From: Odontocerum albicorne
Lineage: Eukaryota > Arthropoda > Insecta > Trichoptera > Odontoceridae
Length of the DNA: 64,000 bases
Assembly (NCBI GenBank): GCA_949825065.1
Contig: OX463846.1
Span: forward strand, 10,063,366 to 10,127,365
Reading direction: 5' to 3'
In this document: positions 11,645 to 23,239 of the stretch, piece after piece
Layout of the letters: every line of letters begins with the position of its first letter
Numbering within the stretch: position 1 is the first letter of the stretch
Made by a program: the position numbers and the translations under genes
Notes under the pieces: generated by a model
Told to the model about the DNA's origin: nothing
The model's database searches: none
What the model saw: the letters and a program-made list of their open reading frames with translations, nothing else

Positions 11645-11697
11645 GGGTATAATGATACCTATGACTTCGGTCATATCTATTCTTTTGAAAAAAAAAA
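11645..11697 (+). mobile_element. SINE2 internal fragment
   Basis: GTATAATGATACCTATGACT, CGGTCATATCTATTC and an A-run align with 2393-2436 of the forward SINE2 copy. Only about 50 bp remain. Confidence 0.5.
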
Positions 11698-12086
11698 TGT
11701 CACAGAAAACGGAAGAGAAGAGATTAAGAGAAACGTAAACTTAAGGCTTATGTATTAAGTAATTTTTTTTATTTAATTGTTAATCCTCAATATCCTTCTG
11801 CTAGAAACCTGATAGAAAAATTTCGTGAATTCTATCCACCAACAGTATTATGTTTTCTTAGATTATGAAAAAAAACATTTGATCGCACATAGCACGTCCT
11901 TCCAGAGGTGAAAGTACAACCACACTTTGTGAACCTTACCAAGTCACTTAACAACTAAATTTTGCTACAAAGTCAACAACACCTAGTTCAATAAAAAGAT
12001 AGTCAAAATTTAATTATTACATATACCTAAAATAATTGCCATTCATTTTTTAGAGTAACAATCTCGACTTCATCCCTTAAGGACAA

Positions 12087-12135
12087 CCTCCGTGGCCTGG
12101 TTGGTAAAACGCATGCATGTGGCGGGTTTTATTAA
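12087..12135 (+). mobile_element. SINE1 head fragment
   Basis: ACAACCTCCGTGGCCTGGTT followed by GGTAAAACGC is the start of the SINE1 tRNA-like head. It diverges after about 50 bp and no body follows. Confidence 0.6.
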
Positions 12136-12139
12136 CGTT

Positions 12140-12980
12140 AGATTGAAAGAAGATTCAATGCTCAAGATAAAGAAACGAGCATAACAGCAAATGGTTTAGC
12201 CACGCAGACAGAATGAGTGATGAAAGATTTAATATAACATATATGAGTATATGGGAAGTTGTTTCTGTTTCTGAGCCTTGGTGAGTGCAGAACTCAATGA
12301 AGAGATAGCTATATCTTTGATTTGATCTTCTACTTTGTTTGAAACCGTTCTCTAGTTAGACACCCCTCAACACTCACGTCACTACCAGCTTCTCCAGACT
12401 CTCTATATCCTTTTAAACTATCTCCAAAGTGTGAGAAATTTCCTTTTTGCATGGTATTGATAATCTTCTTCTGATAATAAGATTCCGGAGGATGAATAAT
12501 ATGGTGCTTTTTGTATTCAATGAGATTCGAAACTCTTCAATTAACTTTAAAAATAAGAACCCATATTTTTTCTCGATTACGGAACTAACAATTCAAATGA
12601 TTCAATGAAATTTAATAATTTGTTTCATGAATGCGATAAAGTTTAGTTATTAGTTAATTTTTCAGTGTTATATCCCTGTAGTCAAATTTTCAGTGTTTGA
12701 CCTGAAACCCTTTGGCCTGAAATTTGTCAATAAATCAAGTGGAAATTCAACATTTATGTATATTTTTAACTTATTTTTTTTGAAATTAAATATTTTAATA
12801 TTTCCTTACTTCGAAAGAAAATAAATATTTTTTTTGGCTTCCTATCCTTATAACATACGAGTATCATCCGTACACTTATTTAAATGTTACAATTCTCATT
12901 CCTTAGAGAATTGAAAAATATCGTAAATATTAATAGCTGAAGGGCCCTTCCAAGGATTTGCGAAAACAATTACTTGTTAA
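12140..12980. other. No recognised feature
   Basis: AT-rich sequence. I see no supported frame or repeat. Confidence 0.5.
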
Positions 12981-12984
12981 TTGT

Positions 12985-13240
12985 TACTTTTTACATTATA
13001 TCCCATCACGGCATGTCCATTACGGAAAAGGCAAAGAGGATCGAGCGTCACACAACCCAGTACTTACAGATATCCATCGCAACTATCACATCGATAGTTC
13101 ATCTCACACAACTCGTGTTCTTCATACTTTTCACCTTAACTTCTCTTTCAATTGTTGATTACCATGATTTTTTCAAGTTACTTTCGGGCGTTGCCTTATC
13201 CTGTAAATATTTCAAAATATTCGTATTTTCTTGGTAATCC
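12985..13240 (-). pseudogene. Possible RT family 1 tail
   Basis: On the minus strand the stretch ends with a DPLCLFRNGHAVMG-like segment that can be laid over the (S)VYPNRETE end of RT family 1. The match is short and uneven, and no WFGHVE block is seen. Plus-strand frames of 66-87 codons here are not recognisable. Confidence 0.3.
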
Positions 13241-13439
13241 TATCCGCATTCTTTCCTTTCTGGAACATATCTAACTTTATTTATAATTTTTTTCTCACAC
13301 GTCCTTATCAACGATCGCATCTCAACTTCAATATGAATTTCATTTCATTTTATTCTATTTTCAATAGCTTAGTTTTTTATGACTTTTAATTAAGTATAAG
13401 ATATTATTTTGAAAATATGTTATTGACCACAATATTTTT

Positions 13440-13650
13440 TGTAAATAATGATTCTGTTCTTTTAACCTTGCGAGTTTATTACCATGTAGCAATCTCTTCC
13501 AACCAACCAGAAAGATGTTTTTATAGGCCCTAAGTGTTAACCAGACTGGAATCTTATTTTTTAAAAATCTGGGTTCCAGCGGGGATCGAACCCGCAACCT
13601 TCGGATCGGCAGACAAGTGTCTTATAGATTAATTAAGTCGAATGATAGGT
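13440..13650 (-). mobile_element. SINE1 copy, well preserved
   Basis: On the minus strand the tRNA-like head has a B box GGTTCGATCCCCGC (about 13577-13590) in a GCGGGTTCGATCCCCGCTGG context. The body follows: GATTCCAGTCTGGTTAACAC, TTAGGGCC, then CTGGTTGGTTGGAAGAGATT and the GTAATAAACTCGC tail. This order recurs in about a dozen copies. The 5' half of the head (D arm) has decayed to AATTAATC. Confidence 0.9.
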
Positions 13651-13684
13651 CTGTTTACAAAACCTACTAAGTATCCTTGATAAG

Positions 13685-14070
13685 GGCCATTTAAATTTTT
13701 CACTTTGACTTTGAAAGACTGTCACAATCTTGTCAATGTCACATCTCATACATGCCCATGGCCGAATACTGGATTTGGTAAGAAAGTCCTATCTTTTTCA
13801 ATATTTATTCCTGTGACTTGTTCATAGTCATAGCAAATGCCGGTTTAATTGACAATAATCTTCTTCGGACAAAAAAATAAATCTGAATTAACCAGTGTTA
13901 AATTTATCTTTGGAAGAAAACAAGCATATTTTGATTCAGACCTTTGATAACAAATTGAGACCAACAACAAAAGCCACGTTTAGGATTTACATTTCTTAAC
14001 AAAATAACGATGTTACCTATATTTAAATTTAGCTTGTGAAGAACCATTCCTGAAAGTATTAATTGTTTGA
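13685..14070 (-). pseudogene. Helitron helicase C-terminal remnant
   Basis: The minus strand reads LHKLNLNIGNIVILLRNVNP, KRGFC, FVIKGLNQNMLV, then after frame changes AFAMTMNKSQ and LPNPVFGHG. This matches the end of Helitron Rep/Helicase proteins (PPHKLxLKxGxxVMLLRNLxP, LCNGTRLxVxxLxxN, AFAMTINKSQGQT, LPxPVFSHGQLYVALSRV), which is the PIF1-like helicase motif V-VI region. At least three frame changes and stops are present. Neither the Rep domain nor Helitron ends (5' TC, 3' hairpin-CTRR) could be identified. Confidence 0.85.
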
Positions 14071-14074
14071 AAAA

Positions 14075-15120
14075 TTATATTCAAATTTAATAGTATTTCT
14101 TATCCTCATAGTTTGCATCGTTAATTGAATAAGAACTCAAATAAGTGACAGCTTTTCAAAAAATTGAAATACTCCTTACATTATGCAGTACCTTCTACAT
14201 GTAAGTTTTGTTTCCTTTTCACGTCAGTTGATGTATCGGGACAGTATTATTGAGCGTTTTATAACATAACAGTTATATTCCTGTCAACAATCTTGGAAAC
14301 TCTGATTGCCCGCGTTAATCGTTAATCTTGCCCGCGTTAATCTCTAAGTACAAGAGTTATTTCACCTCCTCTTTTAATTATTGGTTTACTAAATGTTCAT
14401 GTGGGAAAGCACTTAATTTAAGCGTATATACTTAACTCAAAAACCATAACAATCTATTGTATTATTGCTTAAAACAGAGGAATAGAGGGAATAAATTTTG
14501 GACTACATCTTTAAGTACCCAATACGTGACAAGCATGATCTTAACGCCTTTGGGAACGTCTTTCGTCATATTTATACATTATATTTACTTTATATATAAA
14601 GATTTATATCACCATTTAAAGTCAACAATTTATGGAATATTAAGAGTCAGCGAAGTTTATATATTTTTATTTTAATCTCTCTTTTTCAATATCATTATCT
14701 CTATAAAATGGACTAAATAATTATACAAATTATCTTCATTATAGCATACACTATTTGAATGTCCATTTAATTATGCGTATTCGATCTACTTACGAAAATC
14801 TACTTTTGACAAATTACCCAGTGTTTACTTATATGAGAACGCCTATTACAAACATGTCTCCCTCCGCTTGCAGAATATTAAGAAAGTAACGTCTAATCGT
14901 GTACTAATAAATTTTTTTATGATTTGGACTCGTATTTGCTTTTTTCCCCTCTCTTTTCGCTGGTGAAGAGTCGTGTTTATGCGTTATCTTCTCATATTTT
15001 TTTTTAGTACTGCTTAATTATTTCAACGTGTTGTGTTGTGGTTTGTATGTGTGAACATCATTTCCCATTTGTGATTTAATTTTTACAAAATTTGTACTCG
15101 TTGAGGCTTTTCTTTTTCTC
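14075..15120. other. No recognised feature
   Basis: AT-rich sequence. A small direct repeat of CCCGCGTTAATC is seen near 14308 and 14330. Otherwise nothing can be supported. Confidence 0.5.
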
Positions 15121-15129
15121 GTTCTTGCT

Positions 15130-16022
15130 GACAGTTAACCTGAGGTGGTATATGCGAGTTTACTTTTTATTTTGTTTTCTGCAATATATTATTTTTATTT
15201 TTTTAGTCTATATGTACAAGGGTGTGGTCTGAAAGCCTCCCGATGTCCTTGCGGTTGGGCTCGTCCTACATTAGTGAGGTGTATTTCGGGATACACGCTT
15301 CTAATAGTAGATATTTGAGTTCGGGACTGGGAGCTGAGGGAGGCATGGGACAACCTCGCCAAGATTTTTGACAAATATGTGTTTGCCAGATGTTCACCTC
15401 GAAGCACTGACTTAGAAATTTTTAGGGCATCTATTCTGTCCAATTTGTGGTGGTATATGTGAGTTTACTTTTTATTTTGTTTTCTGCAATATATTATTTT
15501 TATTTTTTTAGTCTATATGTACAAGGGTGTGGGCTGAAAGCCCCCCGATGTCCTTGCGGTCAGGCTCGCCCTACATTAGTGGGGTGTATTTCGGCCGGGG
15601 GAATGTTTTGGATGAGCCCGGACCTTTTAATGTATTCTCTCTTAAATGTATTTTCTGCAATTTATTTTGAGATGTACTCGTATGTGCGATTTCGGAATGA
15701 ATTTATTATATATATTTACACATTGTGTTGCTGTCAAGGAACCTTTATTTATTTATTTGAATAAATCTGAGGTGGTATTTGTGGATTTGCTTTTTTTCTG
15801 CCATCTGTTTATTTTCTGTTTTTTTTTCTTATTCTACACGTGCAAGGGTGTGGGCTGAAAAAACATCTGGTGTCCTCGCGGCTGGGCTCGCCTTATATTG
15901 GTGGGGTGCATCTTGGCCGGGGGGGTGTTATTATATGAGCCCAGACCTTTTGATAGCTTCTCTCTTTAATGTATTTTCTGCAATTTATGTTTTTTTAAGT
16001 GTATCTAAATGTGTAATGTACT
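15130..16022 (+). repeat. Tandem 310-320-bp repeat, three units
   Basis: Units start near 15139, 15448 and 15769 with a (T)GAGGTGGTAT motif, then GTGTGG(G/T)CTGAAA, a GC-rich TGTCCT(T/C)GCGG...GGGCTCG block, GGGTGT and GAGCCC(G/A)GACCTTTT. Units 2 and 3 are complete. Unit 1 is interrupted at about 15292 by the core of the fold-back element. A reverse copy runs off the window end at 63785. The element is unclassified. It has no terminal inverted repeats and no coding similarity that I recognise. Confidence 0.85.
15292..15446. mobile_element. Fold-back element core without arms
   Basis: ATACACGCTTCTAATAGTAG through CTATTCTGTCCAATTTGTG matches 19641-19799, the core of the complete fold-back copy. 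The flanking inverted arms seen there are absent. It sits inside unit 1 of the 310-320-bp tandem repeat. Confidence 0.85.
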
Positions 16023-16392
16023 ATCAATAAACCTATATTTATTATGTTGCTATCAATAAACCTATATTTATTATGTTGCTATCAATAAACCTATATTTAT
16101 TATGTTGCTATCAATAAACCTATATTTATTATGTTGCTATCAATAAACCTATATTTATTATGTTGCTATCAATAAACCTATATTTATTATGTTGCTATCA
16201 ATAAACCTATATTTATTATGTAACTATCAATAAACTTATATTTATTATGTTGCTATCAATAAACATATATTTATTATGTTGCTATCAATAAACCTATATT
16301 TATTATGTTGCTTTCAATAAACCTATATTTATTATGTTGCTATCAATAAACCTATATTTATTATGTTGCTATCAATGAACCTATATTTACTA
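16020..16392. repeat. 29-bp minisatellite, about 13 units
   Basis: The unit TATCAATAAACCTATATTTA plus TTATGTTGC is repeated almost perfectly, with only a few substitutions (for example near 16222, 16254 and 16313). It follows directly on unit 3 of the 310-320-bp repeat and resembles the TGTTGCTGTCAAGGAACC, TTTATTTATT end of unit 2 at about 15725-15756. High unit identity indicates recent expansion or homogenisation. Confidence 0.97.
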
Positions 16393-16499
16393 TTTATTTA
16401 TTTATTTAATCGGGAACACGCTTGTTTTCTATCCCAGGGTTTCGGGAAAAATAAAAAAGTTCATAGTCTAGTGACAGGGTTCTCGTGGTAACAATACTC

Positions 16500-16630
16500 G
16501 CACGCTGATTCTGAAAAATTAGAGCACGTTGAGAAATTCTGCTATATAGGTTATATTTTCACATATGAAGGAAGATTAACGAGACATATTTTACAGTGTA
16601 AAGTGAAAGGAAACAAAGTCATTAACAAAA
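16500..16630 (+). pseudogene. RT family 1 fragment
   Basis: The plus strand reads EKLEHVEKFCYIGYIFTYEG then RLTRHILQCKVKGNKVIN, an open frame aligning with the EQVEKFCYLGxIxSDGRxTxDIxxRxxxGNK block. It matches the fragments at 11310-11430, 22690-22840 and 40430-40570. It is well preserved but only about 40 residues long. Confidence 0.75.
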
Positions 16631-16734
16631 TGTAACAAGATTTATATACTGATAAGATGACAGTCCACATATATGTTAAGTAAAATTATTTAAATCAAAT
16701 AGTGGATCTTCAATATCCCACTGCTGATAGAAGT

Positions 16735-16795
16735 GTCGTAAAGTAGTCCTTATAAAGCCGAAGATGCTGGACAATGTTGTCTCCCGGTCCCTCTC
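16735..16795. repeat. Short repeat family, copy 1
   Basis: GACAATGTTGTCTCCCGGTC matches 18823-18835 (ACAATGTTGTCTC) and 28508-28526 (AATATTGTCTCCCGGCTACG). Its nature is unknown. The longest copies are at 28465-28545 and 50790-50865. Confidence 0.45.
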
Positions 16796-16914
16796 TTTAA
16801 TATACGTAATTCTCCTAAGCGGAAAGTTGAGGTGTACCGTATGAAAGAAAGAAAGTTTGTAGTTTCCAATGAAATAAATATATGAAAGTTACATTTTTAT
16901 AATATTTCTTTTCA

Positions 16915-17316
16915 AATTCTGATAGCTAGATCTCAACGTGTTTGTGCTTCTAAAACATATTTTATATTCTGATAGCTAGATCTGAACGTGTTTGTGCTTC
17001 TTAAACATATTCTTTATTCTGAAAACTAGATATGAATGTGGCTGTGCTTCTAAAACATATTCTATATTCTGAAAACTAGATATGAATGTGTCTGTGCTTC
17101 TAAAACATATTCTATATTCTGATAGCTAGATATGAATGTGTATGTGCTTCTAAAACATATTTTATATTCTGAAAGCTAGATCTGAATGTGTTTGTGCTTC
17201 TAAAACATATTCTATATTCTGATAGCTAGATATGAATGTGTATGTGCTTCTAAAACATATTATATATTCTGATAGCTAGATATGAATGTGTTTGTGCTTC
17301 TAAAACACATTCTGAA
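16915..17316. repeat. 50-bp minisatellite, 8 units
   Basis: The unit is ATTCTGATAGCTAGATCTGA, ACGTGTTTGTGCTTCTAAAA, CATATTTTAT with substitutions (GATAGCT/GAAAACT, ATCTG/ATATG). Eight units fit 400 bp without length change. No coding sense was found. Confidence 0.95.
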
Positions 17317-18740
17317 TAGACGTTATAAATTGCTGAGAAACCCAAAATGGATGAATAAGCATTAAAAAAAATCTCCGTTCAAGCTTAAAAGTAATGTATA
17401 TTTTGTTTTAACTCAAATACACAACAATGATTAAATCACTACAGCATCTAATCATCACACTATAAACCTTATGAGGACAACAGAGCGAAAATATTTCCAC
17501 TGCATTTCTAACACAAAAGTTCGCTTATTCTATCATACGTACCTTAACATATATTCTCTCCTATTATAAGAGCTTCTAGCTCCTTCCTTTTTCAGAATTC
17601 GATTAATTTGATCATGTCATGTTTTTCTATGTAGCTTCTATTATATACTGCCCATGAATAGTATTTTTGTAAATCTATTTTCTACTAACTGCTTCTTTAT
17701 GTTCCTTTCTTCATTTTTAACACTGCAGATTATTTCAATCCACATTATTTTCTTGAACACTCATTTTTTATTATGTCCTACAGTGTTTTCTACTTATTCT
17801 AAGCAATGACTTAATTTCTACCATATTGATCTCTCATGTTTTTTCCTCTTTAAATTTTAAATAAAATCAATAAAATTCATTAAACGTACTCAGTCTCAAA
17901 TTCTTGTCACATAATAAGAGATATAATGTTCCTTCTTCAGAATGATGAATCATTTATTAAATTTAATAGCGGTATATTCATAAAAAAGATCCAACCCATT
18001 AAACGCATTTTTAATATTGATAAACCATTGATCCAGGCTGTACGTGGTAAAATATGAAGACAGAAAAAAGGATTTTCACGAATAAATTTCATCTTTAAAT
18101 CATTTCGTTTCCTACTTACCGTATAAAGCAGCTAGATGTTACCTCATATTTTAATTGTGGTGGGTAATTTTTGTATATATACGTACACGTCAATAAGCAG
18201 AAACAAGCTAAATCTTTTACCAATAATTTGTAGTGAACTTGCTAACACATAAAACAGGAAAATATCGTAAAATTCAATACGTATAGAAAGGTTAAAAGTC
18301 AATTCCTCGTTGTTTTAAAACTGCAAAAAATAAGATTCCGATGAAAAATCTCCAAGTTTTTTTACAGACAGCTTTTTTGAAAAACTATATTTATAAAGGA
18401 TTCTTCGCTTTTTTGCGTATATATATTTTTATTTCTTAATTCACGTATACTTTTACTTACTTCTGGAGCAAGTTTGCCGGAAAATTCGTTTGAGTTTGCT
18501 TATATGTAATCTTAAATAAACTTTTTTTTTATAAATTAAAATAAGGCAATCAGCCGAGTCAGTAATTTTCCTTTTATTTGCTGACCGCAGCATACAGTTA
18601 AGACGAAAAAAGGGGTATTCATTATTATCAGACACCTTCGTATCCTACTTGGTAATTAATATTACTCCAGGAGTTTTAGATTAAATTTCTAATGGCACCA
18701 AAAAAACTTATTCTTACAATACATACAATATTATTAACAT
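17317..18740. other. No recognised feature
   Basis: 1.4 kb of AT-rich sequence. A 60-codon frame at 18453-18635 has no recognisable motif. I see nothing else. Confidence 0.5.
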
Positions 18741-18754
18741 GTGCGTTGGTGAAC

Positions 18755-18850
18755 CAAATCTGAAATCACCGATGTTCCAATGTTCCAAACCTGAAACGTC
18801 GATTGTTGAAAACGATGACAATGTTGTCTCATCGATACGCTTATCAATAT
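18755..18850. repeat. Short repeat family, copy 2
   Basis: AAACCTGAAACGTCGATTGT, TGAAAACGATGACAATGTTG and TCTC align with 28480-28522 (AACCCAAAGGGTCGATTACT and onward). Function unknown. Confidence 0.45.
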
Positions 18851-19274
18851 TTCCACTTTTCCAATTCAGCTAAATTAAAGGTATTGAATACGAATAAATG
18901 AACGAATGATGTACAGTCATAAATTTATTTCGATAAAAAAATAACACGAGAATACTGTAAGTTCTTAAAAGTAACAGAAATATAGTAGACGCCTTAGCCG
19001 GAAACAAATCAGACACATTAAAGAAATTATGTTTATATATTATTATTAGTGAATTAAATTTAGTAAGATGAATATCTTGAAGTCGCGGAAATCATTGCTG
19101 TATTGTTTATTAATTAATTCATTTATATAGTGTCCCTAAACACATCTGAACTGACGTTGGACTTATAAAAGAAAGTGGCCAAGAGACAACATTGATTTCA
19201 GCCCCATTCATTGAACTTTGGAGCTTTATAGCCACTGCAGTTTTTTTGCTGTTTTTCATCACACGTGTTAAAAA

Positions 19275-19370
19275 TACTTCCGCACGTTAAGATGCGACAA
19301 GACTCACACATCTCTAGATACAGTCTAGGAAGTTCAGCATCTTACCAACTGAATCACAGAATCAATTTAT
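19275..19370 (-). mobile_element. Possible tRNA-like SINE head
   Basis: The minus strand reads GATTCTGTGATTCAGTTGGT then AAGATGCTGAACTTCCTAGA, which resembles a tRNA D arm and anticodon stem as in SINE heads. No clear B box follows. It is not accepted as a tRNA gene. Confidence 0.35.
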
Positions 19371-19504
19371 ATGGGCGGCAAAATATGATTTCCTCGATAA
19401 CAAAGTTTAGAGCTTAAGAAAAAAGCTCATTGAAATATGACAGGGAAAGCGTATGATTATGATAATATGTATGTATGGAAATGAAATGAAACACAACAGA
19501 ATAA

Positions 19505-19900
19505 AATACTTTGTAATTTGTTTTATCAAACACTGTTTATTCCACTTTTTGTAACAGTATAACCCTACTGGTGTCAAGGCTTTCACCTCATCATCAGGGG
19601 AGCACAAACAAGACTGAATTCTGTTCGAACTGGTACCGAGATACACGCTTCTAACAGTAGATATTTGGGTTGGGGACTGGAGGCTGAGGGAGGCATGGGA
19701 TAACCTCGGCAAGATTTTTGGCAAATATGTGTTTGCCAGATGTTCACCTCGATGCACTGACTTAGAAATTTCTAGGGCCTCTATTCTGTCCAATTTGTGC
19801 TACCCTAATGATGAGGTGAAAGCCTTGAAACCGGTAGGGTTATACCGTTACAAAAAGTGGATTAAACAGTGTTTGATAAAACAAATTACAATGTATTTAA
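19505..19900. mobile_element. Fold-back element, best copy
   Basis: About 84-bp arms lie at 19511-19594 and 19809-19890 as near-perfect inverted repeats: TTGTAATTTGTTTTATCAAA leftward against the same sequence read from the right end. They continue through the CCACTTTTTGTAAC, GTATAACCCTAC and TTTCACCTCATCAT segments. The core of about 210 bp contains GTTCGAACTGGTACCGA and TTGCCAGATGTTCACCTCGA. A minus-strand frame of 128 codons crosses the left arm and core, but I do not recognise it and do not claim it as a gene. The structure resembles a MITE or fold-back element. No target duplication was identified. Confidence 0.85.
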
Positions 19901-19904
19901 ACCT

Positions 19905-21160
19905 CAACAATGTTAATGATTTAACTATAAATAATAGAATAAAATACATTTCACAACAGATATACTATTAAAATAAAAGCTCGGTGAATAAATGTACTCA
20001 AAAAGATAATATACGTATAAATATTATCATATCAATATCGCTTTTATCATATCGTGTTACCTAAAGGAAAGACAAGATACCAACAAAAGCATTTGGTATT
20101 CGAATCACGATATAACGGATACCTCTCAAAATTCTGCAAGCTACCGGAAGTAGACCCAGGTGGAATTTTAAAGAGCCTAAAACCTGAAACACTTCTGAAA
20201 CTATCTCATTTCTGAAGAACGGTTTCAAAATATAATATCGATTATCGAATAAGAGGTTGCAACTAGGTGAATATTATTAGGGCTTAAATTTACAATAACA
20301 ACCCCATAATTCTCAAAATCTGTTTATTTACTACAGCCTGACAGTGAATTCTCAGCCTTCGATTAGCAGACAACACAACTCTCGTAGCTAATGACCCAAA
20401 TTATATGAAAAAGAAAAGGTTCATCAACGCCATGGTATTCAAAATAAGACAAATCGTTCATTATTTACTGCCACAATAACAAAAAGCGCCAGTTTATTTA
20501 TTTCTAAACGGTACATTATACTTTTGAATAACGGTACATTATACAATAATAAAAAAATCCAGACAGACCTGGTAAGGAATATAATCAAGAAGTCAATCCA
20601 GGAGTGTAGTTGAAATGGAGGCGTATTTTTTTTTCTGAACAAGCTTTTTTCTAAAACAATCGATTTTATATTCTCAGTTTAGAATTTTGAGACTGGACCT
20701 TCCAACTCAGTAGTTTGTGAAGGACTACTGCTGAGCAAGTTCAACTATGAATCTTTGTTTAGATGGTTATAGTCCCTATCTTTATCTGCTATTTGATCAG
20801 AGGGTCCATCTAGATCTATCAGTGAGAACATACCAACCTTCTCCCTACCCGCCATTTGGAGATGCCACAATAAGATGTTGGTTAAAATACTTGAAACCAT
20901 TTTAATAAGAATAGCTTCGGTATGGTTCGGTTAACGATTTATACGATGATATATATTTTTTGAGATAATTTAGTTTAGCGCTGTTTTCCAATCATAACAA
21001 TCATCTCAAGAGCACTTCCTTATTAGCTCAACGAAAATAAAGGAGGTTGAAGGACACTGAACGTACCATCTGGTTATATAACATACTTACTCGTATATGC
21101 TATACATTAACATAATAACAGAAAACATTGATTCAGATGTAAAATGACCTAAGAATAAAA
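19905..21160. other. No recognised feature
   Basis: AT-rich sequence with a modestly GC-richer patch at 20695-20880. No frame or repeat relation could be supported. Confidence 0.5.
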
Positions 21161-21164
21161 CCAA

Positions 21165-21260
21165 CCTTGAAGTGATTCCGCCAGGAATTGAACCTGAGGC
21201 GCCCACTTGCTTAATGTGAACGTTAACTGTTAGACTACGGCCATCGACATAGATACCGCG
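21165..21260 (-). mobile_element. tRNA-derived SINE head of a third type (SINE3)
   Basis: On the minus strand ATGGCCGTAGTCTAACAGTT, AACG...GGGCGCC and a B box AGGTTCAATTCCTGGC (about 21182-21197) form a tRNA-like head. Its D-arm and loop sequence differ from SINE1 and SINE2. Only one copy was seen. Translating it gives ASGSIPGG, a frequent artefact of reading a B box as protein. Confidence 0.55.
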
Positions 21261-21269
21261 TATAAAAAT

Positions 21270-22080
21270 TACGAGTCTCCCTGTTAACTGCTCTTTTCCG
21301 AAAAAATAGCAAATCTTAAAATACATATTTTGTTTATTACATATTTCATTCAGATCACTTAATCCTTTTACTGACATTTTTGACCTTTAAAATATAACAC
21401 GATACGTGTATATTATATTTTCACCTTTTTATATGACCTATCCACCCGTTTCAACACCCTCTAATTGTGATCGTCGCTCTCTAAAGGACATTATAATTCC
21501 AAACACCTGGTATCGAGGGTCAGAAAAGGACTCACCAAATACCTATCTGAGGATTTTGACCCAAAACTATAAATGGACGTTTTGCTTGAATTGAACTTTT
21601 GTCAAACAATTCAAGAGAATTTTAATATAAAACGGTTCTGATGAAACAATTTGATATGGAATAAGCAAAAAAATATTCGTTTATGTTTTATACCTGTTGA
21701 GTTAGCTCAAATGTTGGTAAAATAATTTATTTTACGTTATTATTAGTCTTGCAAGTCTTGCATTTCCTTTCAAAGTTTTTTTGGTTTATTTGTTTGAAAT
21801 TTGACTATACAATATAAAATATTTATATATTTTTGCCGAGTGGCAATTTTTTCCAGCCAACCTAATAAATTTTTGAGTTACAGGTGGAAGGTTTACATTT
21901 ATGATGTAAAAAATAATACAATATAAAAAAAATATTAAAGGAATCGATTGCTTGAGGAGAAGAAAAGAAATATTGTAAGAAAGAATGATAGAAATCTAGG
22001 AGAAACATATAATTATTTTAATTCTATTTATGAAGCGATGGTGTTAGTCAAAAAGGTAATTGCCTTAATTATAACCTTAA
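21270..22080. other. No recognised feature
   Basis: AT-rich sequence. Nothing supported. Confidence 0.5.
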
Positions 22081-22084
22081 TAGC

Positions 22085-22147
22085 TGACGAACACGTAACC
22101 CCCGGATCAGAAGTCGAGGCGTTTTACCAACTGAGCCACGAGTGTAC
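22085..22147 (-). mobile_element. SINE1-type tRNA head
   Basis: The minus strand reads CTCGTGGCTCAGTTGGTAAA, ACGCCT, then CCGGGGGTTACGTGTTCG. This is the SINE1 head with a good A box (TGGCTCAGTTGG) and a decayed B box. No SINE1 body follows. Confidence 0.65.
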
Positions 22148-22254
22148 TCAAGTTTTTCAGTCATGTTTTTATTATATTCAGAATTCTATTTTTTAATAGT
22201 TTTCTATATTTTTTTCAATTATACGTATTGTATGATTATATGTTGTGCACAGTA

Positions 22255-22450
22255 CTACCTGACGGGTTTATAACCATGCAGCACATCTTCCAATCAAACG
22301 AAAAGGTGTTAAAAAAGCCCTAATTATTAGGAAAGGAAATATAAACAGGACAGGAAATCTTTTTTTTTTAATTGGATTTCATTGAAAATAAAACTCACAA
22401 CCCCCGGGCTGAACTATAGGCGTCTTACCATCCAAACCACAAAGGTCATC
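22255..22450 (-). mobile_element. SINE1 copy, strongly diverged
   Basis: In plus-strand order: ATCTTCCAATCAAACGAAAA, a TTAAAAAAGCCCTAA segment, an A/T run, then ACCCCCGGGCTGAACTATAG, GCGTCTTACCATCCAAACCA. These correspond in order to the body, pre-body run and head of SINE1 read from its tail. Identity is low. Confidence 0.6.
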
Positions 22451-22689
22451 AAATAACAGGTTTTGGGTTGCACATACATTTTTCTTTATACCCTATTAAT
22501 TTCTCAACCTGCGAGTATCAACCTCCCTGGGGTGGTAAAATATAAGGAAATTGCGAAAGTAAAAATATCACCATGTGAACTCATCTAAATGCACGTATTT
22601 CTACAACATTTATTCGACTTTTTAGTTGGTACTAAAATACTGCTGTGAACTATCACATTAGCAGATTTTGATTCTGTCCAATCCAAGTT

Positions 22690-22845
22690 TTCTATCACTA
22701 TAGTATATATGTTTTAGTATCCCATTGACTTTGTTTCCTTTCACTACACGCCGTTCAGTATTCCTCGTAACTCATCATCTGAGAAAATAATACCTTATAG
22801 CAGAATTTTTCGATTTGCTCTATTTTAATAAAGATTATTTTTCAC
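22690..22845 (-). pseudogene. RT family 1 fragment
   Basis: The minus strand reads EQIEKFCYKVLFS and, in another frame, SDDELRGI followed by an RRVVKGNKVNGI-like stretch. It aligns with the SDDGRVTGDIKIRRVVIGNK segment at 40430-40570. One or two frame changes. Confidence 0.65.
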
Positions 22846-23239
22846 ACCAATACCTGGGAATCACTTTTTCCGAAAAACATGGAAATGTTTTATTGAATTT
22901 TTCCAACAAACGTTTAAAAATAAGAGCCTGCCTGTATACAATCATAACTTCCAGCAGTGTTAACTGAACAAACACCAAGGCTTGTGGAAATTATAAAAGC
23001 AATTCTGACTTTTCCTCCCAACGCTTGCAGGAAATTAATAGATTTTTTCACTACGAAATGAGTGAGGGAAATTTTGTATGCATGTTTTTCAAATCACGTA
23101 TTTTTTTTAAAATTACCAACAGCATTCATATTAGGTAGCTCAAAAAGTTTTCGAGGATTTTAAACCAAAAAAGTTAGTGCGGAGTTTTCATAAGAAAAAC
23201 ACATACACATAGTACATTTTCTTCAAAAGTTTTAATCAT

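Noticed and set aside
13567..13610. Possible tRNA genes at this and other B-box sites (22085, 28740, 34500, 50600, 59220)
   Set aside because: They are the heads of repeated SINE1 copies. Acceptor stems do not close and a common body follows them.
19407..19793. 128-codon minus-strand frame, with similar frames at 9176-9534 and 15195-15443
   Set aside because: Their similarity to each other comes from being the same fold-back element. I recognise no family, and part of the frame is inverted arm sequence.
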